Shown one piece after another: positions 22,783 to 35,300 of a stretch of DNA of 64,000 nucleotides. Made by a program: the position numbers and the translations under genes. The notes under the pieces are model-generated. The model was not told the origin of the DNA. It saw only the letters and a list, made by a program, of their open reading frames with translations, and ran no database searches. This stretch comes from Romanomermis culicivorax (Eukaryota > Nematoda > Enoplea > Mermithida > Mermithidae), in the NCBI GenBank assembly GCA_963922205.1, contig CAWUHX010000131.1, positions 558,001-622,000 on the forward strand, given 5' to 3'. Position 1 is the stretch's first letter; every line of letters starts with the position of its first letter.

Positions 22783-24011
22783 CTAAACATAAAGTACTAT
22801 TAATTTTAGTGTTTTATTCCCCTTTTTTCAGCGCATTTTCGGGTCTATACTACACCAGCACCACAACACCAAGCGGGTTAAGTTTCGCAGAAAATTAAGT
22901 TTAGTGCAGGTTGTTAGGTGAGCCACTGATATACAAACATTGAGCTGGTAGGCAACTAACACCTTACCAAATCTTACCCTTGCTACCTCTATATGTTGGG
23001 GAGGGTAGACCTGATCCAATTGTCCACCACTTGATCGGACACCAATCTCTGACCAGCTGCTTGAGCGACCAACTACGCTCCATTTATGGCCCTGTATTTA
23101 CAATTTTTATAGCGCTCGAAATTGATAATTTTTAATGAATTTGATATCGAAAAAGTGATATGATTTGATTTAATTTGAAAATAAATAATTTTTGATAAAT
23201 TTTTGAATGATAAAACTTTAAAACGGGCTGAACCCAAGGTTCTAGGTTTCCCTTGAATCGTATAGCTCTCGGTGGTATCAGGTATATTTCCAAAATGGAA
23301 ATTCCCTGCTTGGCTTCGAGCTTCCGCTTCTCAGTACTCCCATTTTTCGTTCCCTCTAAGTTCTAACCTCGTCTGCCCTTTGGGGCGCCGAGCTGGTCTT
23401 CCAGTGACTTCTGGGCATTACCTGCGGTTTCCAAGAATATTTGATAAAAATAAGTTCGAAACTTACCGTCGATGAAGAAAAAACGGTTGTCTTGGCGGTG
23501 CTGGGCCCTGCCATATTCAACGTGGCGCTCTGTGTGCGACCACTCGCGCGTCAGAGCTTGTTGGCGGTTCCGTGCGCCCTTTCCCATTTCTTTCCTTTTC
23601 GAAATTTTTGTTTTCGAATAATAAATTGATAAATTTATTTAAAATTTTTGAACGCTGAAAAAGTTTAATCTAGCAATTTTGCTAATTTCCTTTTTATCGC
23701 GGTTCGGGGAATATTTTACTTCTTCCTTCCGATGGAAGTTTAGAATTCAGATAAGCGGGGGCAGCTATAGTTTGATTTTGAAAAAATGAAAAATTTGAAA
23801 ATTAGTTTTTTAGAAAAAATGTCGGAAATTTTTTGGGTTGTCACTTTGGTCTAAAATTCCGAAGAATTTTTCCCAAAGTCTGAAATAAATATGAAAAATT
23901 TACAAAATTAATACGAATACTACATAAACGCGATAAATATTACAATTTAATACAATTTTAATTAAAATTAGTACTTACACGCGCGAGATATGTACATAAA
24001 ATAAAAAAAAA
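22783..24011 (-). other. Spacer between Gag-Pol and ORF2
   Basis: About 1.2 kb without a convincing ORF; AT-rich near 23600-24000. It would be part of the intron if ORF2 is expressed by splicing. Confidence 0.6.
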
Positions 24012-27000
24012 TCAGCGCGAGATCGCGCATAGATTCGCCTTGAGCGAATTTTCAAATGATTTCATTTGAATCGGCGCTCCAGTTGTAACTGTTTGTGCCA
24101 TATTGGAAAGTGACGTATTTTCGTCACATGGCGCGTCCTGATTGGCTCGCGCTATTCGCGGCAAGACCCTAGTGGTCTCGTAACGAAAATGTTTCAACCT
24201 GCTGATTGAAACAGTTTGGCGATTTAGCGGGTTGTCCCAATGTACAATGGTGACAACGTTTTCTGCTTCTCGCGAAATGTCCGTAACTATGAACGGACCG
24301 GACCATGGTAGTCCTAGTTTTTTCTGCTTGTCTACTTTAAGCAGAACCCAATCCTTTTCTTTAAATCCATTTTGTTTGGACTTTTTATCGAAGTATTTCT
24401 TCGATTTTTCGGCAGCACTCTGGATATTTTTGGCAATATCCTCGTAAAGGTTGACTAAATGATTGGTCAACACAAATTTGTATGCCTCAGCATTGCTGTC
24501 CGGCATTACAATATCGTATGCTTTCGATAAGTTTAACCCGAAGGTTGCCTCATGACCTCTAAGCAACGAAAATGGGGATTGCCCCGTGGCTGCATGTGGC
24601 GTGGCATTATATGCAAACACCACGGCTCTCAAGTATCTTGGCCAGTTATCTTTTTCCTCGATGGCCACCTTTCTGAGCTGTTTAATGAGTGTCTGGTTGA
24701 ACCTTTCTACCATACCATTTCCTTGTGGGTGGTAGGCTGTTGTAAAAATTTTTTGACACTCCAATAACTTGCAGATCTCTTTCATTAGATCTGAGGTAAA
24801 ACAACCTCCTCTATCGCTGAGTAATCTCCGTGGAGTCCCGTGCCTAAATACAATAGCTTGTAGAAAAGTATCTACAACGGTGCTAGCTGACTGATCTGGG
24901 ATCAGTTCAGCTTCAACCCACTTTGTAAAATAGTCTTGAAAGACTATGACATACGGTCTCTTCTCACTAAGTGGAGAAATACCCACGATATCCACTGATA
25001 CTATGTCGAAAGGACCTTGTGGAATAATTGGTATCAGTGGCGGAATTTCTGTGTTTCCCTGATTAGCCATTTGACAAACTGGACAAAATTTAATCCAGTG
25101 CCTGACATCCTTTTCAATTCCAGGCCACCAGAACCGTTTTTTAATCATAGCAAGGGTCCTTTTGAACCCCTGATGAGTCATCATTACGGCACCGTGGTAC
25201 TGGTGCAAAGTATTGTCCCTAAGGCAGGATGGGACGACCACCTGATCATCCGATCCCTGTCCGGCTTCGCGGTATAACACTTCATTTTGGATATAAAATC
25301 CACTATGATACTTGGTTGTCCCATTTGGACCCAATCTATCAAAGTATGGTCGTAGTACCTCATCTTTTCTCTGCAAGAGGGCCATGAGATCATCTCTAAT
25401 TAGCCCTTTTGGTAATTCGTCTTCTCTAGGGTCTGCCAAAGTAAACTCTTGTTCCTTTTCTGGGTATAACCAGGTTACTCTTTTTTCCTTACCTTTGTCC
25501 TGGTTTCCCCTACTTACCTTTTCGTTGACCTGATTGCCATCAGGCTGGATCCGAGCCTGATTACTCTTCTCCGCTTCCTTCGCCATGCTCCTTGTAGTTA
25601 CGGCATTTATCAAGTCTGCAGGCGAGTTTGATTCTGGATCACCCTCAGAATCTTCTGGATAAATTTGGGTGAATCTCGGACTCATATCAGTCCTCTGATT
25701 CTTCTTACCTTTTGGCTCCGGATGTAACGGAGTACCGTGTTCAGGATTCCGATCTGTCAGAATTCTGAATCTCTTCACCAAATTGAGATGTTTTTTCTCA
25801 ATAAGCTGTGCCTCAAGATCTTTCAGATTTTCGGACTCTCGTTTATCCTTTGAGAACATGTGTTCCCATTTTGGTGGTATCTTTTCCGCTTGATCGTCTG
25901 GTTCATCCATCCTGGACAAAAAGTCTGCCATGGCATTTTGTTTTCCAGGCACATACTCTAGTTTATGGTTGAACTGAGAGATGAACGAGTACCATCTCTT
26001 CAACTTACCATTGGTCATGGCATTGACCTTCATAGATAATAAAGGTTTGTGATCAGTTCTTATGATCACCTTATGACCCACTAAGTAGTGCTTGTATAAC
26101 TTCAAGCCATACACAATTGCCAAGCATTCCCTTTCCGTGGCTGACCACTTTTTCTCATCTGCTTTTAAAATTCTGCTATTGTAAGCAATTACCCAGCGGT
26201 CTGCCTTGGTCTCCTGGTAAAGGACTGCTCCTAGTGCCGTTCCACTGGCATCTGTCTGAAGGACAAAATCCGCAGACCCGTCCAAAACCGGATACCTAAG
26301 GAATGGCACAGACAAAAGTGCTTCTTTCAGGCTCCTAAAAGCCTGATGGTGAACCTCCGTGACTTCCCGAACACAGTTCTTCCCAGTTAGTTTGTACAAC
26401 GGTTCAGCGCGTTTAGCCAAACCCGGTATGAACTTTTTACACCACTGCAACATACCTAAAAACCTTTGCAGTTTACGTTTAGATTCTGGGAATGGGAAGT
26501 CATTTATAGCTTTGACCTTTTTCGGATCTGGGGAAACTCCATCCGAATTTAAGATATGTCCTAAAAAATGAACTCTCTCAGGCAGGAATTCACACTTCTC
26601 CGGCTTCAAGGTCAAATGAGCCTTTCTTAGAGCTTGCAGGACTAGCTCTAGATTAACTAGGTGTTCCTCAAACGTATTTGAGAACACAATTATATCGTCT
26701 ATATAGACTAGACAGATTTTCCAAACATATGGATGCAAAAATCTTTCCATCATATGCTGGAATTCGGCTGGCGCATTTTTTAGGCCAAAGGGCATGACTT
26801 TAAATTGATAAAGCCCTTCTTGGCATATGAAAGCAGTTTTCTCCTTGCTTTCTTCATCCATTGGCACTTGCCAATATCCTGATTTGAGATCTAGGGTAGT
26901 ATAAAATTTGGCTTTACCTAAACAGTCTAGATAGTCCTCCATTCTAGGAATGGGATACTTATCATCCTTGGTAACGTCATTTATACCCCTAAAGTCCACT

Positions 27001-30000
27001 ACTGGTCGCTTGGTACCATCCTTTTTACCTACAAGGAATAACGGAGCTGCCCAAGGCGACTTTGATGGCTCAATTACACCCTTCTTGAGCATATCTTGCA
27101 CATGCTCACGAACATGTGGCCGTAAATTTATGGCAGTCCTGTGGTACCTTTTTGCCACAGGTGCTGCATCCCCTGTATTTATTTTACAGGTCAAATAGGG
27201 TGTAGTAGTTGGAGGATCACTGGGCAAGCTGAACACGTCTCTATATTTTGCGAGACACCGTAGAGCTTGTTCCAATTGTTCAGATGGTATGTTGGATTTA
27301 GCTAGCATATTGTACAAGGCTTCCTTGAACTCTTTCTCATCCACTTGAGTCGAATCAGGTCTAGCCTGGACTGCACAAGTTTGCAGCTTCTCCAAATCCT
27401 CAACTATCTTCCCCTTAAGTTGATCTTGGTTATCAGTATCACACAACACTGAATTAGTATGGCCAATTATTTGATTTCTTTTCAAATGGCATCCTGATCC
27501 TGTGTTGTTGGATACCATAACAACAAAATCATCTTTTGTACCATCTACTATGGTACTATCAATGTGGAACCTTTCTTCATTGTCTTCAGACTCTATTATG
27601 ATTCCATTGAGGCGATTTTTGCCTACCTTATCCCAAAGCTTTGCTCTCAGAAGTATATCAGTACCACTAGGTAAGTAGATTGGATTCACACTCACCACTG
27701 GTACCGAAACCTTTAGCAGGCAAATCTTTGGCTGGTATTGGTCGGCGGCGCTCATCGTGGTCATGACCTCTCCACAATTGGATTGGGGCTGGTCCGGCGT
27801 CACGTATATCCGTTGTTGACGGTTGTTGAGCGTCATCGTCCTATTCCTGAAATCTATTATGGCTCCTACCTGAGGATGAGCCAAAAAGTCTGTTCCTACA
27901 ATGACATTTTCACCTGCTTCAGGAATTACAATTGCTTTAACGGGGAACTGTCCACACAACGTATCCATCCTAAATTGGATATACCCATGGGCTTGGACTG
28001 TCTTACCATTGGCTACAGTAACGTTTAATATCCTCGGATATTCAGTGTAATCCCGGCCCAAAGTTTCTTTCAGAAACTTAGCCGACATGACAGTGCACTG
28101 AGCTCCTGTGTCAATTAAAGCCATTGTTTTACGACCTCCTATAACAACCTCAATGTGGAATGGGGCTGTTCTGGGGTACGTATCCAGCAAATGTTGTTCC
28201 TGAGGACTAGCTGGTGTGCCTCTCCTTATTACTTGTACTGATGGTACTATAGGTTGTGGTGCAATTGCATTCATTTGCACAATACTACCTAATACAACAT
28301 TTGGGCAACTCACTCTCTGGTTTACTTCACCTAAGGGACTCATCTGTGATTGCCTTGCAACCATAACACTGGAATAATCCTTTTGAGGTGGCTGATTTGT
28401 GAATTGACCCTGTTGCAGAGTCTGAGTCGGACCCATAATCGCCTGAGGAGGCTGAGGATGCTGTAATGCAGCTTGCTGTTGGTATTGCTGCATCTGTTGG
28501 AACTGCTTCTGCAGCTCCTTCTGTTTCTTAAATTCCAGAAATTCATTATAGTCTGAATTCTGTTGATAACTCTCGTGGCTATCCTGATAACCTGAATAGC
28601 CTACATTATACGCACCTCTACCTCTGCTATTATAGTTGGCATTTGGGTAACCTCCTCTACCTCTATAGTTACCTCTAGCAAAAGTGTTGAAGCCTCCCCT
28701 GTTGAAGGTAGGGAAGCTGGCTCTACCTCTGCTCCTGCGCTCGGACAATACTCTCAATGTCCTGCAGTCTGCAGTATTATGTGTTATGTTCTTATGGAAC
28801 TCACACCATGGCTTTGTCGGATCTCGGGAAACTTGACCTCCCTGACTTGTACTAGGTATGGCCACATCAGACCGATTTTCCGTTTGCCTGTTATCAACCT
28901 TTTGCTGGAGTTGGTCGAACCTTTCGACCAGTTGTACCATCTCTTTAGAGATTTTCAATAGAAGAGATTCTTTCTTACCTTTTTCGGTCTGAGCCCTAGG
29001 GGCTTCCCGAACTGGAATCTCTTCTATCTCAGGAGAATCACTCCTTGACCTTTGGGTTTGGGCCTGTACCTGATTACCTACAGTTTGATATGGTTGCCGA
29101 AACCTTTGCCTCTGGCCTTGTTGATATCCTTCTGACTGGTTCCTGGCAACTACGGCAATTTCAGGATCATGCCCACTAGGCATACCTACTTCATTAATTA
29201 CTATAGGATCCTGTTGTGTACCCTTGGGTCCATATCTCTGAAAGGCATTTCTATATCTACGTTCAATGTCATGAACTTCAACTGCTAGATCATACCAAGT
29301 TCTAAAGGTATGTTTTGAATTCTTAAGTTCAGACTGGAACGTGGGGTCACTCTTATAAATGAAGGTGTCAATGATCAGTCTCTGTTTAGACTGATAGTCT
29401 AAATCACCTTTAACTAGTTCCACTAATATACTGACCCTTTTCAAAAACTCTACGGCCTGTTCATTGGGTCTTTGTTGGATCTCAAACAACTCCCTGGTTA
29501 ACATTTCCAGGTTGCACTCAGGTGCAAAGACATTAATAATGGCTCTCCTGACCTCCCTATAGGTCATGTTGTCTCCTGCAACAGCCTTCGGTCTACCTTT
29601 AGAAAGCCTCAGCAGTGCTTCATACTTAGCTGATTCGGGTGTATCCCTACGGAATTCCCCTTCAAGTGCTGTTAAAAAGCTAAGCACCTGCTGATTTACC
29701 ATACCCTCATCTAAAAGTTTGGGTAACACACCTTTAACGATATTCCTGACTACAATCTCCTGTGCCAAATTATTTGATGGCACTTCCCTCTGATCATAAG
29801 CTGCTGTTAACACTGGATCAAGATCAGAGTTCAGGGATTGCAGCATAACCCTATTTGGATCTCGTTGAGGTGGTACACCTCCTTGATATGATGGCATATT
29901 GTCTTTGTCAAACCTGTAATCCCTATATGGGAAACATGCCAATTGATCTGGTCTAAGGGTATTTGGATCAACTATATTTCCTCTACCATCATAGACCACT

Positions 30001-30830
30001 CTAGTTAAAGTTGGATGCTGCGAAGCTATCTGACTTTGATTCCTGAAGTCTGCCGATTGCTCAGCTCCTTCGAATCGAAGATCTCTAGCTGGACCTCTCC
30101 AACTTTTGGGCTCAAAGTTAAGCCTTTGCCCTTCCTCAACATCAGGCCTATTACTAGGCCCTGCGCCTGCACTTATTTCAGCAGCGAGACGGTTGTCTCT
30201 TTCTGCACCCCTATTGCATGGTCTAACCTGTCTGTCCGGCTCCTGTCGGCGCCTATCGGCTTCCCTTTTGTTGTCCTCTGTGGCGGCATTTGCGATTATG
30301 TCGAACAAGGCTTCGACGGTCCCTTTCAACTCGCGTAGCTGCGTCGCCAACTCCTGATTGGACATCTCGGGAGCTCTTTCCTGCGGTTGGAATCGCTCTT
30401 GTTCCTGGGGAATCCTCTCTAATCTTTGATCGATTTCGGGGTCCCTTTCTTCGAAGTTTGGTCGAATTTCGGGCGTAACGACGTCCCTTTTTGGTCCTGC
30501 TAATTCGACCTTTGGCGGCGGTGACCTTTTGAAATTTTGCTGCGGCGGTCCATCGGCGTCTGGGTTCGGATTCGCCGGGCCTGCCTCCTGCGGATCGATG
30601 GCAATCGCTGGCGGTCGGTCAATTGGTACGCCTGCATCTTGAGGCGTAAAATGCATTGCATTTTGTTGCAATGGTTGAACCCTCGCGGGAGTTTGATCTG
30701 GGATCACTGGGTCCGGAGCAGCATGCCGTTGCTGATCTCCGTCTCCCAAATTGACTAGATTCCCAGCACTCGCCACTCTGGGTGGTGATCTACGTAAAGT
30801 ATTACCTCTCGGTATCCTTTCGTTAGGCAT
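24012..30830 (-). CDS. gag-pol: Gag-Pol polyprotein of the retroelement
   Basis: One uninterrupted 2272-codon frame with no frameshift or stop between gag and pol. Domains in order: a Gln/Pro/Arg-rich N-terminus; a capsid-like Gag region (about 323-527); an atypical CHHC zinc motif [14 protein letters not shown] near 675, instead of CCHC; an aspartic protease with LIDTGAQ near 906; a reverse transcriptase with YIDDIIVF near 1376; an RNase H with LQTDASG near 1526; and an integrase with a HHCC finger (about 1883-1925), the catalytic D (DIVG near 1945), D (SDRGG near 2003) and E (MVERFN near 2040), and a GPF module ([10 protein letters not shown]). No chromodomain is seen at the C-terminus. All catalytic residues are present, so the copy looks competent. 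How Gag and Pol levels are balanced is unclear, since the usual frameshift is missing. Confidence 0.96.
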   Translation of the reverse strand: MPNERIPRGNTLRRSPPRVASAGNLVNLGDGDQQRHAAPDPVIPDQTPARVQPLQQNAMHFTPQDAGVPIDRPPAIAIDPQEAGPANPNPDADGPPQQNFKRSPPPKVELAGPKRDVVTPEIRPNFEERDPEIDQRLERIPQEQERFQPQERAPEMSNQELATQLRELKGTVEALFDIIANAATEDNKREADRRRQEPDRQVRPCNRGAERDNRLAAEISAGAGPSNRPDVEEGQRLNFEPKSWRGPARDLRFEGAEQSADFRNQSQIASQHPTLTRVVYDGRGNIVDPNTLRPDQLACFPYRDYRFDKDNMPSYQGGVPPQRDPNRVMLQSLNSDLDPVLTAAYDQREVPSNNLAQEIVVRNIVKGVLPKLLDEGMVNQQVLSFLTALEGEFRRDTPESAKYEALLRLSKGRPKAVAGDNMTYREVRRAIINVFAPECNLEMLTRELFEIQQRPNEQAVEFLKRVSILVELVKGDLDYQSKQRLIIDTFIYKSDPTFQSELKNSKHTFRTWYDLAVEVHDIERRYRNAFQRYGPKGTQQDPIVINEVGMPSGHDPEIAVVARNQSEGYQQGQRQRFRQPYQTVGNQVQAQTQRSRSDSPEIEEIPVREAPRAQTEKGKKESLLLKISKEMVQLVERFDQLQQKVDNRQTENRSDVAIPSTSQGGQVSRDPTKPWCEFHKNITHNTADCRTLRVLSERRSRGRASFPTFNRGGFNTFARGNYRGRGGYPNANYNSRGRGAYNVGYSGYQDSHESYQQNSDYNEFLEFKKQKELQKQFQQMQQYQQQAALQHPQPPQAIMGPTQTLQQGQFTNQPPQKDYSSVMVARQSQMSPLGEVNQRVSCPNVVLGSIVQMNAIAPQPIVPSVQVIRRGTPASPQEQHLLDTYPRTAPFHIEVVIGGRKTMALIDTGAQCTVMSAKFLKETLGRDYTEYPRILNVTVANGKTVQAHGYIQFRMDTLCGQFPVKAIVIPEAGENVIVGTDFLAHPQVGAIIDFRNRTMTLNNRQQRIYVTPDQPQSNCGEVMTTMSAADQYQPKICLLKVSVPVVSVNPIYLPSGTDILLRAKLWDKVGKNRLNGIIIESEDNEERFHIDSTIVDGTKDDFVVMVSNNTGSGCHLKRNQIIGHTNSVLCDTDNQDQLKGKIVEDLEKLQTCAVQARPDSTQVDEKEFKEALYNMLAKSNIPSEQLEQALRCLAKYRDVFSLPSDPPTTTPYLTCKINTGDAAPVAKRYHRTAINLRPHVREHVQDMLKKGVIEPSKSPWAAPLFLVGKKDGTKRPVVDFRGINDVTKDDKYPIPRMEDYLDCLGKAKFYTTLDLKSGYWQVPMDEESKEKTAFICQEGLYQFKVMPFGLKNAPAEFQHMMERFLHPYVWKICLVYIDDIIVFSNTFEEHLVNLELVLQALRKAHLTLKPEKCEFLPERVHFLGHILNSDGVSPDPKKVKAINDFPFPESKRKLQRFLGMLQWCKKFIPGLAKRAEPLYKLTGKNCVREVTEVHHQAFRSLKEALLSVPFLRYPVLDGSADFVLQTDASGTALGAVLYQETKADRWVIAYNSRILKADEKKWSATERECLAIVYGLKLYKHYLVGHKVIIRTDHKPLLSMKVNAMTNGKLKRWYSFISQFNHKLEYVPGKQNAMADFLSRMDEPDDQAEKIPPKWEHMFSKDKRESENLKDLEAQLIEKKHLNLVKRFRILTDRNPEHGTPLHPEPKGKKNQRTDMSPRFTQIYPEDSEGDPESNSPADLINAVTTRSMAKEAEKSNQARIQPDGNQVNEKVSRGNQDKGKEKRVTWLYPEKEQEFTLADPREDELPKGLIRDDLMALLQRKDEVLRPYFDRLGPNGTTKYHSGFYIQNEVLYREAGQGSDDQVVVPSCLRDNTLHQYHGAVMMTHQGFKRTLAMIKKRFWWPGIEKDVRHWIKFCPVCQMANQGNTEIPPLIPIIPQGPFDIVSVDIVGISPLSEKRPYVIVFQDYFTKWVEAELIPDQSASTVVDTFLQAIVFRHGTPRRLLSDRGGCFTSDLMKEICKLLECQKIFTTAYHPQGNGMVERFNQTLIKQLRKVAIEEKDNWPRYLRAVVFAYNATPHAATGQSPFSLLRGHEATFGLNLSKAYDIVMPDSNAEAYKFVLTNHLVNLYEDIAKNIQSAAEKSKKYFDKKSKQNGFKEKDWVLLKVDKQKKLGLPWSGPFIVTDISREAENVVTIVHWDNPLNRQTVSISRLKHFRYETTRVLPRIARANQDAPCDENTSLSNMAQTVTTGAPIQMKSFENSLKANLCAISR

Positions 30831-31200
30831 TTTAAATCCTGCTAACTTTCTGTAGAAACCTGGAGGATTTTCTTTTCTCCTAGTCTGACTACGAAGTTCC
30901 GTGGTAAGGAGTTAAAAGCCACCACTTGTTGTGTAGGTCTTTCCTTAAGAGGCGTAAGAAAAGATGGGGTCTGAACTGACCTGTTAGAACTGATACCTTG
31001 GCTAAGCCTCGGTGATCTGTGCAACAGTCCGGTTATCCCCAGACCTACAACAACAAAGATAAACTTTGTTCTAAATACGGGGGCCTTACCAAAGACCTCC
31101 GCAGTCTCCTAGATGAGACAAGGAATCCCCTCAGGGATAAACTTACTTGGGTATAACCCGAAAGGGGTTTCCCAAAACTTACTTGATGTAAGCCGGCGCC
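30831..31200 (-). other. 5' leader of the retroelement
   Basis: Sequence between the 5' LTR and the gag start. It should contain the primer-binding site, but I do not find a clear TGG-started match to a tRNA end next to the proposed LTR boundary, so that boundary is uncertain. Confidence 0.5.
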
Positions 31201-31543
31201 TGGGCCTTTGGCCCTCCGCCTTCGTCGATCGCTAATAATATCTAAATAAACAAACGAATATATTAAACAATAAGTCCGACGAATTATGCAAAAAGAATGT
31301 GGGTATACCACAGTGAATAACTCAGTAAGAAAACAAGTTGCTGGGAAAATTGTATTTAGGGACGCCAGCAAATATGTCAAAAATATAATAAAAACGTGAA
31401 TATAGTGAAGAATGATTTCACTATCATTTTTCGTCTTTCTTTGGCGCTCCATTCTATGCAAATGTCTGCGCCGCTGGTCGTCCCTTTCGTCGATTTGCAT
31501 GTCGATTTCCCCACACGAATTGGCATCAACAGGGTGCCCAACA
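31201..31543 (-). repeat. 5' LTR (left boundary estimated)
   Basis: The right end is exact: on the element strand it starts TGTTGGGCACCC, right after host flank GTGGAAGTC. 31405-31543 is identical to the 3' LTR. The left end is placed at a TGGGCC/GGCCCA that would complete TG...CA ends and give an LTR of 343 bp, but the other copy is in the N gap and cannot confirm it. Confidence 0.65.
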
Positions 31544-32055
31544 GTGGAAGTCAGAGAAAAGAATCATTGAGGTCCTGCAAAATTCCGATCACGTAATCCA
31601 TTTTATAGTATGTTTTCCTTTAAATGCTTAGTTTTCTAACCTTTACTATTTTTTGTCAAAGATTCTACTGTAATAGCGTCGTGTAAACGACTTTGAGGGC
31701 GTTACGAATTTTTTGTCATTTTCAATTTACGAGTATATAAAAATAGACTATTGTATTATAAACTTGGAAGTTTTAAATTTTCATTATTGTCTTGATAACG
31801 AAAAGCAGTTATGAAAAATTCGCTGAATTTATTTGGTGCAGTTGTTAATCAGTTTATTCTTAAGTGAAGATTCGCGCGATAATCCTCAGTTAAATGTTGA
31901 GTCGAAAATTTCTTGCATTTAAAATCGTCACTTTTGAGAATGCTATCACTTCTGACAACCATACAGTAGTCTACGAAGTAGCGATTCACTCCAAATTCGA
32001 TCATTTACCCATGGAGAAATATCATTTTATTAGCTATGATCCACAAACTCCTTAC
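31544..32055. other. Host DNA between the retroelement and the last visible GPCR exon
   Basis: 512 bp of AT-rich sequence. Neither strand encodes a TM6/TM7-like segment here. It is probably intron of the GPCR gene, since a strong donor (AAGAG|GTAAGGAG) precedes it on the minus strand. Confidence 0.5.
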
Positions 32056-32338
32056 CTCTTAAGCGATCCAGCATGAATGCTAATTTTAGTTAAAGGAATA
32101 TTGCAGCTCGAATCTGAACCCATAGACACGGAACTAGCCTGCCGCAAAGTTCGCCTCGGGGAATTGCCACCGTCGGCGACCGGGCATTCATCTTCCATGT
32201 TGAATTGACGAATTTTGTGGATGAGTGAAGCATAACAGCCCAGGACAATGAATAAGCAGACGATGGACGCGACTACAAAGGAATGTGAAAATTCGCAAAA
32301 TGTCAACGCACGTGTCAACGTGGTTACAGGCAACCATC
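32056..32338 (-). CDS. GPCR exon 5: TM5 and intracellular loop 3
   Basis: The acceptor is AAGCTTCAG and the donor AAGAG|GTAAGGAG. It encodes GWLPVTTLTRALTFCEF, TM5 (FVVASIVCLFIVLGCYASLI), then a hydrophilic Ser-rich loop. It ends with two bases of a split codon. Confidence 0.8.
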
Positions 32339-35300
32339 CTGAAGCTTCGTATTATTAATGTTCTACTAAAATAACCACTAATTTCAAGCGGAAACCATTA
32401 ATTGTTGTTTTTGATGAGACGAAATACAAAAAAATTGATATTTTTAGTTGAGAATTTCAAAATTAATTTTGGTAAATTGAACTAAATTTTATTTCTGGAC
32501 CGTGATCAGTGTCCATGTATGATGAAGAAACAAATGCTGACACTGAGTTGCTAACTCATGTCTAGCGAGAACATTGATCATTGAGTTTGATTGACTAAAA
32601 CAATAAAAATATCGGAATAATCATTTAGAAAAAAATTATCTCCTAAAACTCACCAAGGGCAATGAGAAGAAACGTTCGTTGTAGGAGATCATCGCCGTTA
32701 CCATCGACGGCTAAGATATTCCCGCTATTCAACGGTCTCTTCTTTGGAATAAGATACGTGACACTGTAAAATAAATTCATCGTATAATACGATCTAGAGG
32801 ATTTAGCATACACGTAGTCTTTTTTATGACATGCTTTCAACTTCAAAAGTGACAAAAATCAGTACTGTCATCAAAATGAGTTACACGAACCCTTTACTGA
32901 ACATTTTTTGCTCAAAAAATTATTAGGAGACGATTTCTGAAAGATTTGACCTTCTATTCCGTTGATCTAGGATAATTTGAAAATTAATTTTCTTATCCCA
33001 CACTTTACACTTCCTATGCTATTTTAAAGTATCAAAAAGGAACTCGAAATAATTCGCAAAAGTCATTTGCAGCTTTTTTGGGCACCTTCCCATTGGATGC
33101 CGAAAAACTTTTTTTTTCATTTCTGTAGCCACTAATGTCCAACATATTGCATTAAAATTCCAATCAGATTTGGATACCATTTAGGAAGCTGGTAGGTGTC
33201 CGAACGTTCGGAAAGTTGATACAAAAATTATGTTTAATCCCACTAAATATGTCATTAACGGGATGCAGGAAACATAGGAAACGTTCAGATTAGATGAATA
33301 AGAAGAGCTATGAGAAAAAGCTCTTGGGAGGCACCTTGTTTCATATCACGTGAAGTCAGCCAGCTGAAAGAAAATCAAAATGATAGTCGATTGCAGTGTC
33401 TTTCTAATACAAGGGCATCAGAATAACTCTTTCCGTGTCCCTAAAATTAGATTTCAAACAATCACTCGATTTCTGGAATTTAATAATAGATTTTCAAATT
33501 TTCGACCAGACATTTGAAGCATATTTTTCAGCAACCATCAAAGCTAGATCAATGACAATTTATCAGGACTTCGAGCTCTACTTCTTCTTCTAATGTATTA
33601 GATAAACATTCAACCTGTATTCTCAGAACTTTATTAGTTGTAGATTTATTCAGTTTCAAAAACATATTTGAATGTGCGTAAATCTCCACAACTCCCAAAA
33701 CGGTACGCAAATCGGATTAAAATTTTAAAACAACGTGTTGGACATTATTGCTTACAAAAATAAATAAAAAGTATGATTAATTTCTAACTTATCATTGTCG
33801 ATGTCAAACGTTTCAGACACTGCGTCTTAATCGTTAGTTCTATATGCCAGCCTTGTGACATACGGTTTTGTACAAAAATTGTAAAAATATGAATAGTACT
33901 TGGTTTCCACTTCAAGCATTTCAAGAAAAAACAGACTATAGAAACTCTAGAAAACGGGATTTGCAATTGATGCCTTCATTTTATTTTGCTTGTATATAGA
34001 CACTTTGGATAAGCATTTCACGTTAAATCATTCCAAGTCTTTTAACAATTTTCATTCCAGAGAAGAAAATTGTTAAAAATTTGGGAAAAAAATTATCGAA
34101 AATTTTTACTTTCTCATAGAACGACGAAATTCTTTGTGGTTATGGATTGGCGAGCCCTCTTGCACTAACCCAGGGGCTGGTTTCAATATTCGGATTTAAG
34201 TCCGAGCACGCGATTATCTATAGCAGGAATCCCGAACTCGCGATCACCAGTTTTTTTGTTTTTTTAATGTTGTGCATCATGTTCAAAGTTAACAATTTTT
34301 CCAGTGGCCCTTCATGTATCCGGTACATAACGTATGATGACCCGCCACTACAGTCAAATCGTAGTCGAGGATAACTCTGTCAGCTCTTGCTGACGTTAGA
34401 AGTCATGAGGGAGCCATAATTGGGGACAACTCCTAACCGTCTGACCTGCCCCTGGCTCGCACGCGCCCGCCTGGCTGATATCATCAGAGTAGGTCGACTA
34501 TCCCAAGGTCGACCAAAGCATCATTTTTTAGACATATAAATTTCCAGGAGGTTGACTGTCCCGGGAAGTCGACCGACCCAGTAATTCGACTGTCTCACGA
34601 AGTCGACTATACTGATAAAGTCGATTAGAGTCGGACTAGTCCAAATTAACGACAGTTTAACGATCCAAATTTGCGACTTTCAGGACTTGGGCTTAAGTTC
34701 AAGCTTATGCTTATGCTTAGGCTCAGGCTTATGTAAAAAAGATATACTAAATTACAATGCAGTCGACCTTCTGGAACAGTCGACTTACTGGGATGATCAA
34801 CTTACTGGGATGGTCGATTTACTCGGACAGTCGACCTAGTGGCACACAATCGTCTGCGTAGCACCCTACGCCGGACTCCTATCCTGTTTGAATACTATAG
34901 TTGAGGACAACACCCGCCCTATCCTTAACCATTGTCTATGTTTAACTACTGCACCCCAAGCCTATACCTATAATAACGTTGCACGTCATATTCCCCTCCT
35001 CTCTTAAGACATCATAGTTGCGGACAACTCCCAATCGTTCGACCACACACGCTATGCTTAAGCACTACATATGCCCAACCATTGCACGCCAGCCCTCTGC
35101 TTAACCATTGCAAGCTCAATAAATATTCTTAATAGCAGAAACCCGAAAATTAGTTTAATAGTCAATGCTACGGGTCGAGAGAGCGTGCACATCACAGCAA
35201 ATTTCATTGTGGTTACTGTAGGAGACATGTTTCGTCGAATTTCAAATTATGATTTCGCCAAAATGAATAACATCCAATGCAGGATCATTGGAAACTAATG

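Larger units (their letters stand above)
17270..31543 (-). mobile_element. Giant Ty3/gypsy-type LTR retrotransposon with exonuclease ORF
   Basis: The element runs on the minus strand: 5' LTR (about 31201-31543), leader, Gag-Pol (30830-24012), a 1.2-kb spacer, the exonuclease ORF (22782/22687-18254), a 3' region, and a 3' LTR cut by the assembly gap (17370-17508 readable). Protease, RT, RNase H and integrase occur in that order, which defines Ty3/gypsy-type Pol. The 139 bp of LTR that can be compared are identical, and both ORFs are open, so the copy is young. At about 14.3 kb it is far longer than typical members (5-8 kb). The right flank begins GTGGA; the matching left flank is in the gap, so the target duplication cannot be verified. 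Confidence 0.95.

Noticed and set aside
31045-31500. Minus-strand 151-codon open frame over the 5' LTR
   Set aside because: It overlaps the LTR; the same N-terminal part recurs at the other LTR because the DNA is repeated. It has no domain.
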